Below, piece by piece: positions 47,336 through 58,810 of a stretch of DNA of 64,000 nucleotides. The notes under the pieces are model-generated. The model saw only the letters and a list, made by a program, of their open reading frames with translations. It had not been told where the DNA came from and made no database searches. Positions within the stretch are counted from its first letter, which is position 1, and each line of letters opens with the position of its first letter. A program made the position numbers and the translations under genes. Source of the stretch: Ascochyta rabiei (lineage: Eukaryota; Ascomycota; Dothideomycetes; Pleosporales; Didymellaceae); the NCBI RefSeq assembly GCF_004011695.2, contig NC_082411.1, positions 1,286,001-1,350,000 of the forward strand, read 5' to 3'.

Positions 47336-48700
47336 AGAGTAGTAGCATGTTACTACCTCTTATACTTTACTAGGCAGCTAGCAGTAATACTTAAGTCTTA
47401 AAAAAGATAGTGTTGTTAATAGATAGAGAACAACAGGTAGTAGTAGCTGCGTTCTAGATATAGTAGGTGTTGTAGAGGTAAGGATAAGAATTTAGGTAGG
47501 CGTAATATAGGTAGGTTAGGTAGAAGTGTAGACTGTATAGTAGTATAGTGTCTAACTTAGGCAGGTATACTAGGTAAAACAAAAATAACCTAGGTGCGTG
47601 TAGGGGCTACACTAGGTTAACTACAGACTACACTAGCAGCTAACCTACTAAGAGCTAGACCCTTACGCAACTACAACTAGCTCTAGGGTTTACCTGCTAC
47701 TAGCGTCCTCTAGCCTATGCTAGATGTAGAAAGAACCTAGTAAAACATTATACAGCTTATAGAAATAGGAAAAGAGGGTATGTTATAGGCTTAGACCTTG
47801 TCTAAGCCTTAAGTAAGATAGGATAGTTACATGCCCTATAGACATATTAGAAGAACACGCAACATGTTACCCCCTTAAGAGATACAAGACTATATTAACC
47901 CTTGTTATATCCTACCCTAAGGCCAGTCTATAACAATTATTCTAGTAATAGATAGTGCTTCTTTTACTGTCTTAGCAATAGGGGCTTAGGCTATAGGCCT
48001 TGTAGCAATATTAAATTAGAAAGGGGGGAGTCTAGGTGCTGTTAGAATAGCAGGTCTGCTATTAGGATGTTTAGAAGGAGCAGAGGGTAGAAGTATAGTT
48101 AAGGTTCTTGTAAATATACTAGGGTGCTGTAGTCTTAAAGTAGATTGCTAAGGTAGAGGTATTAACAATAAGGGTATAGATAGATGTCTAGGAGTAGGTG
48201 TAGGCTCGTACATCTCTCCTAGAGAATTTAGGGAGCTTAGGGAGCTTGTTTCCACTGTCTTCCTATTTAGAGAGTACTCTCTATTAGGTGGTAGTGCCAG
48301 TTCTATAGTCCTAGGGTTCTAGTCCTAGGTAAGGTTTCCTTCTCTTTTATAAAGAAATAATTATAAAGTAATTAAAGGAGAGCTTGTTTTTGCACAGGCA
48401 GAGGTACCTAGTCTCTGTTCGCTTTTTAGGGCTAAAAAACAAGAAAACAGGCAGCCTTAGTTTTACTATTCTTGCCTTTATTCTATTCTTCTTAGCCTAA
48501 CTTATAGACCTCTAAGAGTAGAAATTAGAGATTAAAAACAGAAAATTAAGTAAAGGCTTGTTACTATTGTGTGTAGATCTATCTGTTATATAGATAGGTT
48601 ATTTTTTTAGATTTTTAATTCTTTAGATAAGATCTTTTAGATAAGATAAGACAGTTTGTTACAAAGGTGGTCTGTGCTTTGCAAATCCAAATCTTTTTGC
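47336..48700. other. degraded repeat DNA; inverted match to 8,590-9,170
   Basis: The first ~600 bases match 8,590-9,170 in reverse orientation. The rest (47,950-48,700) is TA-rich with a few G-rich purine runs and no recognisable gene. Base composition starts to recover after about 48,660. Confidence 0.5.
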
Positions 48701-49190
48701 AATAGAACAGGTTAAATAACCAGGCAGCGTGTAGTAACCAGACGCCTAGGGGCTCTAGGAAGCTTAGGATAGTATGTCCTTGCTGGGTTAAGGTAGGTTC
48801 TGATTATTTTTGGTGTGCAGGGTCTTATGTCCGTATTTTGCTTTGTCCTTGCAGGAGAGGATACTATGCATATCCTCTTTATGTGGCCCTGCAAAGATAC
48901 CAATTCCTATCAGCTATTGTAAGACAGCTTCTGTCGGCATAGCTGTTAATAGCGAAGAGAATGTTAACGATGTCCGTCCCGCCTGCGGTAACGCTCTTCC
49001 TACAATGTCGAACATGCTGGTAGGCTCTTCTTATCCAGTGGTTGCTCAACGCTTGATTAGTCCTTTCGAGCCAAGCAGTCATACTCCGTAAAGGTGGCTT
49101 ACTACCTCTATTATAGCAGCTCTACAAAGGTTTTAGATAGCTTCTAGCAATACCATCAAAGGACCCGAAATTCGACGCCCTGCTTCTGAA
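48701..49190. other. transition zone, no convincing gene
   Basis: Composition returns towards normal. Overlapping open frames on both strands (plus 48,810-49,091; minus 48,712-48,903 and 48,879-49,082) have no recognisable domain, so none is called. Confidence 0.35.
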
Positions 49191-49688
49191 TTGATCACTG
49201 CAGGAAGTGGGTGTCATTACGAACAGAAGCCTACCAAGACGCCGGCGTTATCGCTGGCTACGAACCCTGAGGTGCGTCAAGCCTCTGAACTCTCTATTAA
49301 ACGCCAACGACGCTCTGACAGAAGTTCTAATGAGCTCAATTCATCACAATATAAACTCCTTCAGCTCCTTCTAGAGTACCTGTTTCCTCAGGCTGGCCGC
49401 CCACCTGATGAAATGACCCTTTTCCACACTCTCGAACACGTTCATGCCGGGCTCAACCATGACTTCATGCTTGCTATGGACACCCTGTACCCTCATTGCG
49501 AAGAGGTTATTAATGCGTGGGTTAGGGAACAGCGGAAGAAGAGCCAGCTATTACAGTCAGTTAAGAGCTACCCTGGTGTACCAGCAGTAGAAATGGTAGA
49601 TCAGATACTCTCTCTGAACAACTTTTGGATACTGTGGTTAGAGTGGCAAGCCGTTGTAACATCCAGTGACAATTGCATTATCTCTTAA
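49191..49688 (+). CDS. hypothetical protein, possibly a gene fragment
   Basis: A 165-codon open frame and the longest open stretch in the right half of the window. The N-terminal third is polar (KRQRRSDRSSNELNSS), followed by a helix-rich part (QYKLLQLLLEYLFPQ; FHTLEHVHAGLNHDFMLAM; CEEVINAWVREQRKK). The helical part could be a regulatory domain, but I do not recognise it. The frame is open for a further ~55 bases upstream without ATG, so the first ATG used here may not be the original start and the ORF may be an exon of a longer gene. It lies between degraded regions and may no longer be expressed. Confidence 0.4.
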   Translation: MITAGSGCHYEQKPTKTPALSLATNPEVRQASELSIKRQRRSDRSSNELNSSQYKLLQLLLEYLFPQAGRPPDEMTLFHTLEHVHAGLNHDFMLAMDTLYPHCEEVINAWVREQRKKSQLLQSVKSYPGVPAVEMVDQILSLNNFWILWLEWQAVVTSSDNCIIS

Positions 49689-50339
49689 GAAGACCTGTTG
49701 TGCAGGGCTTTCGCTATAATGACAAGAACAATAGGAACTGAACAACTGTTCAAGGAAGGGCTAGCAAGGCTTCACTGTACTTTCCTAAGCGCAGTTGATG
49801 CTGAGAAATCAATAGTCTTAACCTAAATCTTATGGTGTTGCTAGATAATTCACATGATTTAAGCTCTAGTTCGCAGGTTAGTCTGCTAAGCCTCTGTTAA
49901 ATAAAATATCTCTATCAGGTTAACACTAGATAGATTGTTGCACATTAGAAAGGTCATCACCCTGGAATTTTATAAAGTGGTATTTTGCTCTAGTATCAAG
50001 TATTGCACTATGCTTCTAATCTGCAGATATTGACATTTTGAACGTTGTACTACAACCTTCATAGGCATTCTCAGGTGCTGTCTTGTCCTGTCCGTTTTCT
50101 CTTTTTTGAGAGAGTGGTGTTCCTAATGCCAGCTTGTTTCTCGGAGCATCAATCTCCCAACTCTATTGCACTGTGAAGTTGTGTGACCAGAGACTTGACA
50201 AGGTTTTCTGCCTCGTATAAATGAGAATGCATACCTACTATTCGGCACTTAAAGCTAAGAAGCGTTGTATCAACTATAGCACCTGGTCTTAGTCAATTTC
50301 TGAATAAGTCACTATACCTGAATACATACTGTGTGAGCA
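49689..50339. other. no gene seen
   Basis: This is moderately AT-rich sequence between the hypothetical ORF and the amber-broken ORF, without open frames, repeats or RNA genes that I can recognise. Confidence 0.4.
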
Positions 50340-50942
50340 CTAAGTATTTTTAAATCCCACTTCTGTCTCTACTACACGGCATAAAGGGTACGCCGCTTCA
50401 AACACACGTACCTCACGCTTAAATACAGCGTCTAAACCATCAGCCTCTCGATCAATGCAGATGCTGCCTTTAGGCGACATATCTTTTGGGAGACAGAACA
50501 CAAGAAATTCGCATCTCGTCCCAACGACCCGGCTGATATGATCGAAACACATCTCAGAATTGTGGATATTTTCAGTAAGCAAAGTGTTCTAAAGAGTTTT
50601 TTTGAAGGCTGATAATGGTGGTTTCTAATAGAGACGAAGTGCGACTTTAAAAGGTGATTGCTCGTCCTCATTGTGCGTGAAGCCCTGAGTACCATCATCA
50701 CTATCGTCTCTCTCTGTCTCCTCCTCAGGTTGGTCAGGTATCTAAGGAAATGAATGCAGGGTATTGTAAGTAGTCATTTCCTCCTGTACGCTGTTCTCGG
50801 GCGTTTTTAATTCTCCGTCATTCACACTGGCGTTGCTGCCATCTTCTGGACGTGCCTGTGACCAAGGGATATCGCCGAGCGGTGCCGTAGATGATCTCAG
50901 GTCAGCAGAAATCCGAGACTTCTTGCAACTTCGTGTGGACAT
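50340..50942 (-). pseudogene. ORF broken by three in-frame TAG codons, unknown family
   Basis: A minus-strand frame starts MSTRSCKKSRISADLRSS at 50,942 and runs in one phase to a stop at 50,340 (201 codons). Only three internal stops interrupt it, all TAG. The first lies after YNTLHSFP and the second before KPPLSAFKK. The middle is acidic (PEEETERDDSDDGTQG), and the end reads FLVFCLPKDMSPKGS then VFKREVRVFEAAYPLCRV. Continuous phase with only amber stops suggests a real protein recently inactivated by C-to-T or G-to-A changes. The family is not recognised. Confidence 0.45.
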
Positions 50943-51563
50943 CTGAACTGAGTACTCTAAGCCGCACTTAGTTAATATGCGTTGCCGTCTGTTGCTATAA
51001 TCAATTATACTTCTAAATATCAGTGTTAACTACCAAGATACAGATGTGTAAGGTTATACTTACTTTAAGGGGAAGTATAGAAGTAGTGAAGTATAACGTA
51101 AGTAGTGGTTACTGTAGCTAGAGACACGTAACAGGTACCTGTTTGATGGAAGCTGAGGTACAGACTGACATCTCGACTTATAGCTTCTCCCTAGGCCTCT
51201 AGACGGCTGCTATAAGTCAAAGCTTTTAAGTAGCAAAAGTTGGTTCAATCTGCTAGTTTAACTGGAAGGGTAGTCACTAACAAGGCTATGTGAGACAATC
51301 AGCGATTGACGAAAATAATAATTGGCACAGTTAAGACGAGGGGTTGATTTTCGCTATTTGGGGTTAGCACTTGTTAGTAACGATAAGCTTAGGAGTATAA
51401 CCAGGCTTCTGGGTACAAGCAAATGCAATATCATACACTAATTGCATAAGTAGGTATATGCTTAGTCATAATCTTAGATTTAAGGCTAGAGCCGAACTAT
51501 TATTAAGCAAGATATATAGCACTTATTAAGAAAATACGCAAAAATTACCACAAGTAGATGTCG
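50943..51563. other. no gene seen
   Basis: Moderately AT-rich, with many short dispersed words but no open frame or clear repeat. It ends at the left inverted repeat. Confidence 0.4.
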
Positions 51564-51807
51564 AGGCCACGGCTCTGCCCACTGTGCCAAGCATGCCAAA
51601 AAGGTAACAATGCTTACTTTGATAGTGAGACAGCGGCCAGAACAGTACTTATTGCCCTTAGGTCAGAGGTGAACGCATCCACATGCCTGAGGCTTGCTAT
51701 CACAGGTCAGAGGTGGACGCATCCACATGCCTGAGGCTTGCCATCACAGGTCAGAGGTGGACGCATCCACATGCCTGAGGCTGAGAGTAAGGCTAAGAGC
51801 CTAACAG
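51564..51807 (+). repeat. left long inverted repeat with a 44-base minisatellite
   Basis: The reverse complement recurs at 53,854-54,009. Shared words include GGCTCTGCCCAC, CATGCCAAAAAGGTAACAAT and GATAGTGAGACAGCGGCCAG. Inside the left arm a 44-base unit (starting AGGTCAGAGGTG) is repeated three times at 51,660, 51,704 and 51,748; the right arm has one unit. Confidence 0.85.
51660..51783 (+). repeat. 44-base minisatellite, three units
   Basis: Units contain ACGCATCCACATGCCTGAGG and a variable CTTGCTATCAC / CTTGCCATCAC tail. The spacing is exactly 44 bases, and the third unit lacks the tail. Confidence 0.9.
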
Positions 51808-52668
51808 TAGACATCAACGCCCCCACTCTGTTGCAGCTCTCCTTTCACCTTGCCTGATTAGTGATGTCATTATAGTTGCACTCGTGACCAAGGATCCCCG
51901 CGAAGCAGTCTATACAGACGCGAGAAAAAGAAATTTATTATATTTAACCTTTATAAAGTCAGACTACTGTTAAAAGACAGCGACTTTGCAAGTCAACAAG
52001 GCTTGTCCACATGCTTAAGCCTTTCTTTAATTCCTTTACTAAAATAATCACTGCGGCACAGCACTCTCCTTTAGCCGGCTATGGCGCTAACTAGCTTAGT
52101 GTTTCTAATCAACCACCACTAAACACCAACTTTTCATAGTTGGAGAAAGGTCGATTTCTATCGATTTTTTATCCCAATATTACGAACATGCCTTCCTAAC
52201 ATCTATTTCTAGCGTTAGTTTTGTAGTGTAGGCATTAGAACAGGCACGCTGGCTATTGTAAGCTAAACAGAGTGGTTATCTAGTCTTAGTTAAGATAAAA
52301 TCTCTGCAATAGCCTGTGCGTTTAAAGATTTAGACTAGTTAAAGGTATAATAAACAGAGAACTTAGCTATAGCTATTACCTGCCTAGCAATTGCTACCTA
52401 GCTATTACTTTATTATAAAAACCCCCTTCTATTATAACTAGCTGTACTAACCTCCTATACCTAGACAAAATTAACTAAGCAACAGCTTAAACCTACCCCT
52501 AATACGAACACTATATTAATAAAGCAACAGCTCTCTCCTTAGGCCTATAGATACCTGCTGCCTAAGTAAAGTAGCAGGTCTATATCCCTAGCTATATCCT
52601 ACAAAATTAACTAAGCAACAGCTTAAACACCCCCAGCAGTCTACTACTAGCAATAGTAATAGACAGAC

Positions 52669-52670
<2 letters not shown>

Positions 52671-52734
<64 letters not shown>
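52671..52734 (+). repeat. (ACA)n microsatellite, about 21 units
   Basis: An uninterrupted ACA/CAA triplet run of 64 bases. Confidence 0.95.
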
Positions 52735-52735
<1 letters not shown>

Positions 52736-53000
52736 ACAAAGACTGTTAACTGCAATAGCAATAGCTAGCAATAGACAACAAATAACAAACGTTAGAACTA
52801 CCTACTTGTAGGATAGTACTACACAACCCTAATTTAACAGGGTAACAGCTCTTCTTAACAAACTAGGGCACAGGCCCTTACTTTTGGACTACAAACACAC
52901 ATTTACTATCCCTTTAAAGAAATACACTCCTTAAATTACTAGAGTAGCTTAACTGCTCTTGTCTTATATAGTCTTAGACTCACACAGGACGTTAAATTTA

Positions 53001-53020
53001 TTAATTAATTAATTAATTAA
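53001..53020. repeat. (TTAA)5 simple repeat
   Basis: Five TTAA units in a row. Confidence 0.9.
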
Positions 53021-53156
53021 TCTAATCAACCACCTTGTATACTGATTATAGCTAGTCTATCTCCTTAAGAAGTGCCGAAAATATGCAGGAATACGGATGC
53101 AGTTGCAAATTCCTTAGTAGAACCTACCTGCTCTGCTGTACCCTTTTAGAGCGGGT

Positions 53157-53890
53157 TAGTTATAAATCCAGTCACAGGTAATAAGGTCGTCTAGGGTACG
53201 TCCTCTAGGCTCTGCGCCTTTCCCTATAACAGCTTGCTGCTCCAGAATCTCTCTAAGCCTGTCTTTACCTTGAGCCTGTTGCACTAATGCTAGATTGCTT
53301 ACACTGATTTGTGTAGAAGGATGGTGAATTCCAAGCTCCTGCAATCTCTGTTGTAGGGCTAGACTATTAAGCTCTTCTAAGTCCTGGTATTTGCCTTAAT
53401 ACTAGAGCATAATAGCTAGATTGCTTATACTTGTAAGCGTAGAAGGGTGCTATAATCCTAGCTGCTTTTTAAAGCTGTTAAGCGCTTGTAAATTAAGTTC
53501 TACTGCTTCTCTATACTTCCCCTAATGTTGCAGCACTAATGCTAGATTACTTATGCTTGTTAGCGTATCTATATAGTATATGCCTAGCTCTACCTCACTT
53601 CTAGTAAGTGCTTGCTAAGTTAATATCTCTAAGGCCTGGCACCTACGCTGGCTTTGCAGGACTAATGCTAAATTGCTTATACTTGTCAGCGTGTGTAGAT
53701 AGCATTCTCCTAGCGTCTTTTTAAACCCCTCTATTGCTTAGCAGTTTAATTGCTCTGCTTGGTTATAATCATCTTGGGACAACAGGACTCCTGCTAAGAT
53801 CTCTACAATAACAAGCATCTGTTTATCGTGTAATCCTAAGATTAACTTGCTAGCTGTTAGGCTCTTAGCCTTACTCTTAGCCTCAGGCAT
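53157..53890 (-). pseudogene. tetratricopeptide-repeat remnant, NLR/STAND-like C-terminus
   Basis: The minus-strand frame encodes at least four TPR units of about 42 residues with the consensus L-G-x-x-H-x-x-T-L-T-S-I-S-N-L-A-L-V-L-Q: LHTLTSISNLALVLQSQ, YIDTLTSISNLALVLQ, HPSTLTSISNLAIML and HPSTQISVSNLALVQQ. This spacing is typical of the TPR tail of fungal NACHT/NB-ARC (NLR-like) proteins, which act in non-self recognition. Several TAG/TAA codons break the upper units; the last 62 codons (to 53,157) are open and end in a stop. No nucleotide-binding domain is found upstream: the frame runs into the right inverted repeat. It is a truncated, inactive piece. Confidence 0.75.
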
Positions 53891-54009
53891 GTAGATGCGT
53901 CCACCTCTGACCTAAGGGCAATAAGTACTGTTCTGGCCGCTGTCTCACTATCAAAGTGAGCATTGTTACCTTTTTGGCATGCTTGGCACGGTGGGCAGAG
54001 CCATGGCCT
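53854..54009 (-). repeat. right long inverted repeat
   Basis: Reverse complement of 51,564-51,807, with one copy instead of three of the 44-base unit. It immediately precedes (on the minus strand) the TPR remnant and overlaps its first codons. Confidence 0.85.
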
Positions 54010-54207
54010 TAACACTAGCTGTAAGTGTTGTAGTTGCTATCTTGTGCGCTATGCTATAGTTCCTACTTTTCTACAATTACCACACTGCATTAGTAAGCGT
54101 CTTTGCCTATAGTTCTAGGGACTTTATTGTAGTTAGAGAGTAATAATAGAGCAGCTTTAGATGTGGTAGCAGCTGCTAACACTTAGGCTAGTTCTTAAAT
54201 AAGCCTA

Positions 54208-56070
54208 ACGTACTCCACAGGTAAGCGGATCAAACAGGTGAGCAGATCACTCTGCCAAGACCACACTAAATTTCTACCCTATTATAGCTCGCATTAGCCC
54301 ACTTTGGCCTTGTATACAGTAGTGCAGTACATAGTATTATTTAGAAACATCTTCTACAGCCTTCTTACATATATGTAAGTTATGTCTAACGTTGTAGCAC
54401 TTTGTACAGCGTCTTTAGGTTACTTCCCCTCCTTTAGCGCGCACTCGCTTCTTTGCCTTCTTACCATCACTACGCGCCCCAAACTTAGTTAGAGTAGTTA
54501 ATTAAAGGCCTTCCTTAGCTATTAGGACTTCCTCCTGCTGTAATCGCTTTCTTTTATGCGATTTACGTCGCATAGCAGCCTTATTTGCTGCTCGAAGCCT
54601 AGTAATCTCCCTTTAAGCTAACACTAGCTTATGCGCTACTATAGCTGCGCCTTTAGCAAGCTTTTTAAAGGCCTCAACTATTAAAGTTGGTGAGCTGCTT
54701 GCATGCCTTTAAATCCTCTCTTAAACCAGCGTTAATTGCGACCCTAATTGCAGGGTAGTGCTTGGGGTTTAGGACTGCTAGGGCTCATCTTCTATAGTAG
54801 GTAGCGGTGGGGTACGTAGGCGGACATCAAGACCTATTATAACCCGTTCTGGGTTAAGGGGGACTATTCCAGCGCCTTAGAAGCCTCCTTAGATATTACT
54901 AGAAGTAAATGTCTCCTTATAGGCGTCTATAAAGCATAGTAGGAACTTAGTTTTAGTAATATAAGTAATATAGTTACATATAAGATTCTTAGCTTAGCGC
55001 CTATATGCCTTCTTTAGAGGGGCAAAATAACCCACATCTAGTGGTTGTAAGAGGTAAGATAAGTGTAGAGGCATACACAGTGTAACAATCTTTGCTTCCT
55101 TACAGTATTGTTAGAAGTTAAGGGAGTTATAGCTCTCGTGGCTGTTAATAAGGAGCAGCTAGTGTACTTCTTAGGTGCGCGTCTTTGTATAGGCATTAAA
55201 GTGCTTTAACCAGTCTAGACCAAGCTTGTTAGTAGTCCATCCGTTCTCAGAGACTCCAATAACCCAGTCATAGGGCAGATTGTCCTCTTTGTACCAGGCA
55301 GAGAGGTGGTTGCGGCCTTTAAAGATAATAAAGGGTAGAATAGCCTACCCTGTGCCATTAATGCCCTGTATAACTGTTGTCCACTCTTAATTGCCCTGCT
55401 GCACTGCCTTTAGCCGTCCTTAACGCTCTAAGCCTGTAACAACTGCTCCTGTTAATATCTAGCCTATCATAAAGCCTGTCTTATTAAAGTTGTACGTGTT
55501 ATTGTCCTAGATGCTATACTTAGCTTTAACATTTGCTACAAGCCTAAACCAGCCCCTAATAATCTCTAGATCCTTACAGAGGGCTCTCTTGTAGTTGTAC
55601 TTGCGATTAAACCTTACTTTAAGGTTAGGGCGGCGCTTAACAAACGTGTTAGGCCAGTTTATGCTAACATGGCCTATATTGCGCTTAGCACGCAAAGAAT
55701 TAGCTATATCAGCTACAGCAGCCAGCTAAGGGGCAAATCCTTATGCATCTAGCTTAAGGATGTACTTAGTAATCACGTCCTCCTTAGTCTGGTCTATAAT
55801 CTGTTAAACTGGCGTACAATCAGCTTATATAGGTTGTTCTGTGTATTAAGCGTGTAGTGTGCTGTAAGGCGCGTTATATATAGCTGCAGCGCGTTACACA
55901 GTAAGCGTTGCGTCTTATTTAATTACCTGGAGCGCAAGCTGTATCGCAGCTTCTCTTAAGGGCGTAGATTAATGTTGTTGTTGAGGCATTGCGTGGTAAG
56001 GTGGAGGTTTGGTGTGGTCTTGGCAGAGTGATCCGCTCACCCGTTTGATCCGCTCACCCGTGGAGTACGT
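54208..56070 (-). mobile_element. pogo/Fot1-like DNA transposon, family 1 copy B
   Basis: 1,863 bases, TA target duplication at 54,206-54,207 and 56,071-56,072. Same terminal repeats as copies A and C, inserted in opposite orientation. Confidence 0.9.
54337..55989 (-). pseudogene. pogo-like transposase, family 1 copy B
   Basis: 551-codon minus-strand frame of the same length as copies A and C, broken by TAA/TAG codons. The longest open piece (55,507-55,695) carries the DNA-binding segment KRRPNLKVRFNRKYNYKRAL. It keeps the Trp of RGWFRLV where copies A and C have TAG, so its mutations are not identical to theirs. Confidence 0.85.
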
Positions 56071-56072
56071 TA

Positions 56073-56426
56073 TAGGAAACTTAAGTGCCATTAGGTCTAC
56101 AAATGTCTGCCTCTAGTAATCTATCTTTCCAGTTAATTCTAGCCAGGCGAAGGTCTGAAGTTGCGTAGAAGTATGCATTATAAGCAGTTTTGTTCCAGAC
56201 GCTGTACCTACAAGCGAAAACGCCTGTAGCATAGCAATATCTTTGTTAAAATTGCTGTCTATCTTAGACCTATTACTTCTTCCTGCATGTAATGCTATAC
56301 GTTTATTATAAGCTCATAATATTAATATAGGAATATTTAGGGGGTTAAAATAGCTTATTAGCAACAGTAGATCTGTAGCTAGGGGCCGCTCTTAACAGAT
56401 TCACTCAAATGGTATCTTCTACATTA
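56073..56426. other. spacer between pogo copies B and C
   Basis: 354 bases of moderately AT-rich sequence. Minus-strand words such as LRLARINWKDRLLEADICR suggest a remnant of a coding region, perhaps the locus into which the transposons inserted, but no family is recognised. Confidence 0.3.
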
Positions 56427-58289
56427 ACGTACTCCACAGGTGAGCGGATCAAACAGGTGAGCGGATCACTCTGCCAAGACCACACCAAACCTCCACCTTA
56501 CCACGCAATGCCTCAACAACAACATTAATCTACGCCCTTAAGAGAAGCTGCGATACAGCTTGCGCTCCAGGCAATTAAATAAGACGCAACGCTTACCCTG
56601 TAACGCGCTGCAGCTATATATAACGCGCCTTACAGCACACTACATGCTTAATACACAGGACAACCTGCACAAGCTAATTGTACGCCAGTTTAACAGATTA
56701 TAGACCAGACTAAGGAGGACGTGATTGCTAAGTACATCCTTGAGCTAGATGCACAAGGATTTGCCCCTTAGCTGGCTGCTGTAGCTGATATAGCTAATTC
56801 TTTGCGTGCTAAGCGCAATATAGGCTATGTTAGCATAAACTGGCCTAACACGTTTGTTAAGCGCCGCCCTAACCTTAAAGTAAGGTTTAATCGCAAGTAC
56901 AACTACAAGAGAGCCCTCTGTAAGGATCTAGAGATTATTAGGGGCTAGTTTAGGCTTATAGCAAATGTCAAAGCTAAGTATAGTATCTAGGACAATAACA
57001 CATACAACTTTAATAAGACAGGCTTTATAATAGGCCAGATATTAACAGGAGTAGTTGTTATAGGCTTAGAGTGTTAAGGACGGCTAAAGGCAGTACAGCA
57101 GGGTAATTAAGAGTAGACAACGGTTATACAGGGCATTAATGGCACAGGGTAGGCTATTCCACCCTTTATCATCTTTAAAGGCTGCAACTACCTCTCTGCC
57201 TGGTACAAAGAGGACAATCTGCCCTATAACTGGGTTATTAGAGTCTCTAAGAACAGATAGACTACTAACAAGCTTAGTCTAGACTGGTTAAAGCACTTTA
57301 ATGCCTATACAAAGACGCGCACCTAAGGAGTACACTAGCTACTCCTTATTAACAGCCACAAGAGCCACAACTCCCTTAACTTCTAACAATACTGCAAGGA
57401 AGCAAAGATTGTTACACTGTGTATGCCTCTACACTTATCTTACCTCTTATAACTACTAGATATAGGTTGTTTTGCCCCTCTAAAGAAGGCATATAGGCGC
57501 TAAGCTAAGAATCTTATATACAACTACATTACTTATATTACTAAAACTAAGTTCCTACTATGCTTTATAGACGCCTATAAGGAGACATTTACTTCTAGCA
57601 ATATCTAAGGAGGCTTCTAAGGCGCTGGAATAGTCCCCCTTAACCCAGAACGGGTCATAATAGGTCTTGATGTCCGCCTACGTACCCTACCGCTACCTAC
57701 TGTAGAAGATGAGCCCTGGCAGTCCCAAACCCCAAGCACTACCCTGCAATTAGGGTCGCAATTAACGCTGGTTCAAGAGAGGATTCAAAGGCATGCAAGC
57801 AGCTTACTAACTTTAATAGTTAAGGCCTTTAAAAAGCTTGCTAAAGGCGCAGCTATAGTAGCGCATAAGCTAGTGTTAGCTTAAAGGGAGATTACTAGGC
57901 TTTGAGCAGCAAATAAGGCTGCTATGCGACGTAAATTGCATAAAAGAAAGCAATTACAGCAGGAGGGAGTCCTAACAGCTAAGGAAGGCCTTTAATTAAC
58001 TACTCTAACTAAGTTTGGGGCGCGTGGTGATGGTAAGAAGGTAAAGAAGCGAGTGCGCGCTAAAGGAGGGGAAGTAACCCAAAGACGCTGTACAAAGTGC
58101 TACAATATTAGACATAACTTACATACATGTAAGAAGGCTGTAGAAGATGTTTCTAAATAATATTATGTACTGCACTACTGTATACAAGGCTAAAGTGGGC
58201 TAATGCGAGCTATAATAGGGTAGAAATTTAGTGTGGTCTTGGCAGAGTGATCCGCTCACCCGTTTGATCCGCTCACCCGTGGAGTACGT
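56427..58289 (+). mobile_element. pogo/Fot1-like DNA transposon, family 1 copy C
   Basis: 1,863 bases with TA duplications (56,425-56,426 and 58,290-58,291) and the same terminal repeats, each with the doubled GTGAGCGGATCA word. Confidence 0.9.
56508..58160 (+). pseudogene. pogo-like transposase, family 1 copy C
   Basis: Same 551-codon frame as copy A, with most of the same premature stops and the same Asn at catalytic positions 169 and 282. Small differences (for example EVIV-type and Cys/Arg changes) are nearly all C/T or G/A. Confidence 0.85.
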
Positions 58290-58291
58290 TA

Positions 58292-58808
58292 GTACTTAAT
58301 AGAAAAGCTTAATGTACTTTTAATTTAACGCACCTTGTCTATCTCCCAGCTAAGCATGTTTCTTCTGGCTTTCTTAGCTCTCTAGAAGTCTTCTAGATAG
58401 CATGTGGTTTTCTTGCACGCATGTTGGAGAACCGGCTTATAATGGATTGATCGAGTAAGTGTGCATAGGGCAAGTTCTCTGTAGCAAAGAGGACAAGCCT
58501 TTCTAGTCGTGAGATAATTTAGTAATTCAGGCCTTTGGAGTATCCACTTTGCACATATGCAAAGCTATAGCTGGTGCAACATGTATCTGTAGATATAATT
58601 CCCTTGCAAGATTCACTCCTGACGTAAATATAAGTAAATGCTGGCCATGTCATCAATTTCTTCCTCAACGCTGTTTATTACTGCTTCAGCTACCACTCCC
58701 TGCTAGTCGCGAATTTAGCACTCTGTTACAATGTATCTGTCACAGTCTTGATATTCGCTGGGCAGAGAAGAAGGCTCCTGACGTGATGAGGAGGGTATAG
58801 ATTAGATC
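58292..58808. other. spacer between pogo families
   Basis: About 0.5 kb of near-normal composition. A plus-strand 83-codon frame at 58,549-58,800 (Cys-rich, starting MHICKAIAGATCICRY) has no recognisable domain and may be chance or a fragment. Confidence 0.35.
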
Positions 58809-58810
58809 TA

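Larger units (their letters stand above)
7487..48700. other. RIP-degraded nested transposon block
   Basis: Open frames collapse across this block: only a handful longer than 60 codons remain on either strand. TpA dinucleotides, and words such as CTA, TAG and TTA, dominate. The C of TCA and CCA (and the G of TGA and TGG) is almost gone, while ACA, GCA, TGT and TGC persist. Conceptual translations still show reverse transcriptase, integrase and protease motifs broken by TAG/TAA where Gln, Trp or Arg would be expected. This fits C-to-T mutation of repeats on both strands, as in fungal RIP. The copia element and the pogo element inside the block are visibly less affected. Composition changes abruptly at the left border and more gradually at the right. 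Confidence 0.9.
51808..53156. other. spacer between the inverted repeats, partly RIP-like, no gene
   Basis: This is mixed sequence, TA-rich in its middle, with a long (ACA)n microsatellite (52,671-52,734) and a TTAA run (53,001-53,020). No open frame is recognisable before the TPR remnant. Confidence 0.4.

Noticed and set aside
51660..51783. CRISPR-like spacing of a repeated unit
   Set aside because: The 44-base units are contiguous with no unique spacers, and the genome is fungal; it is a minisatellite.
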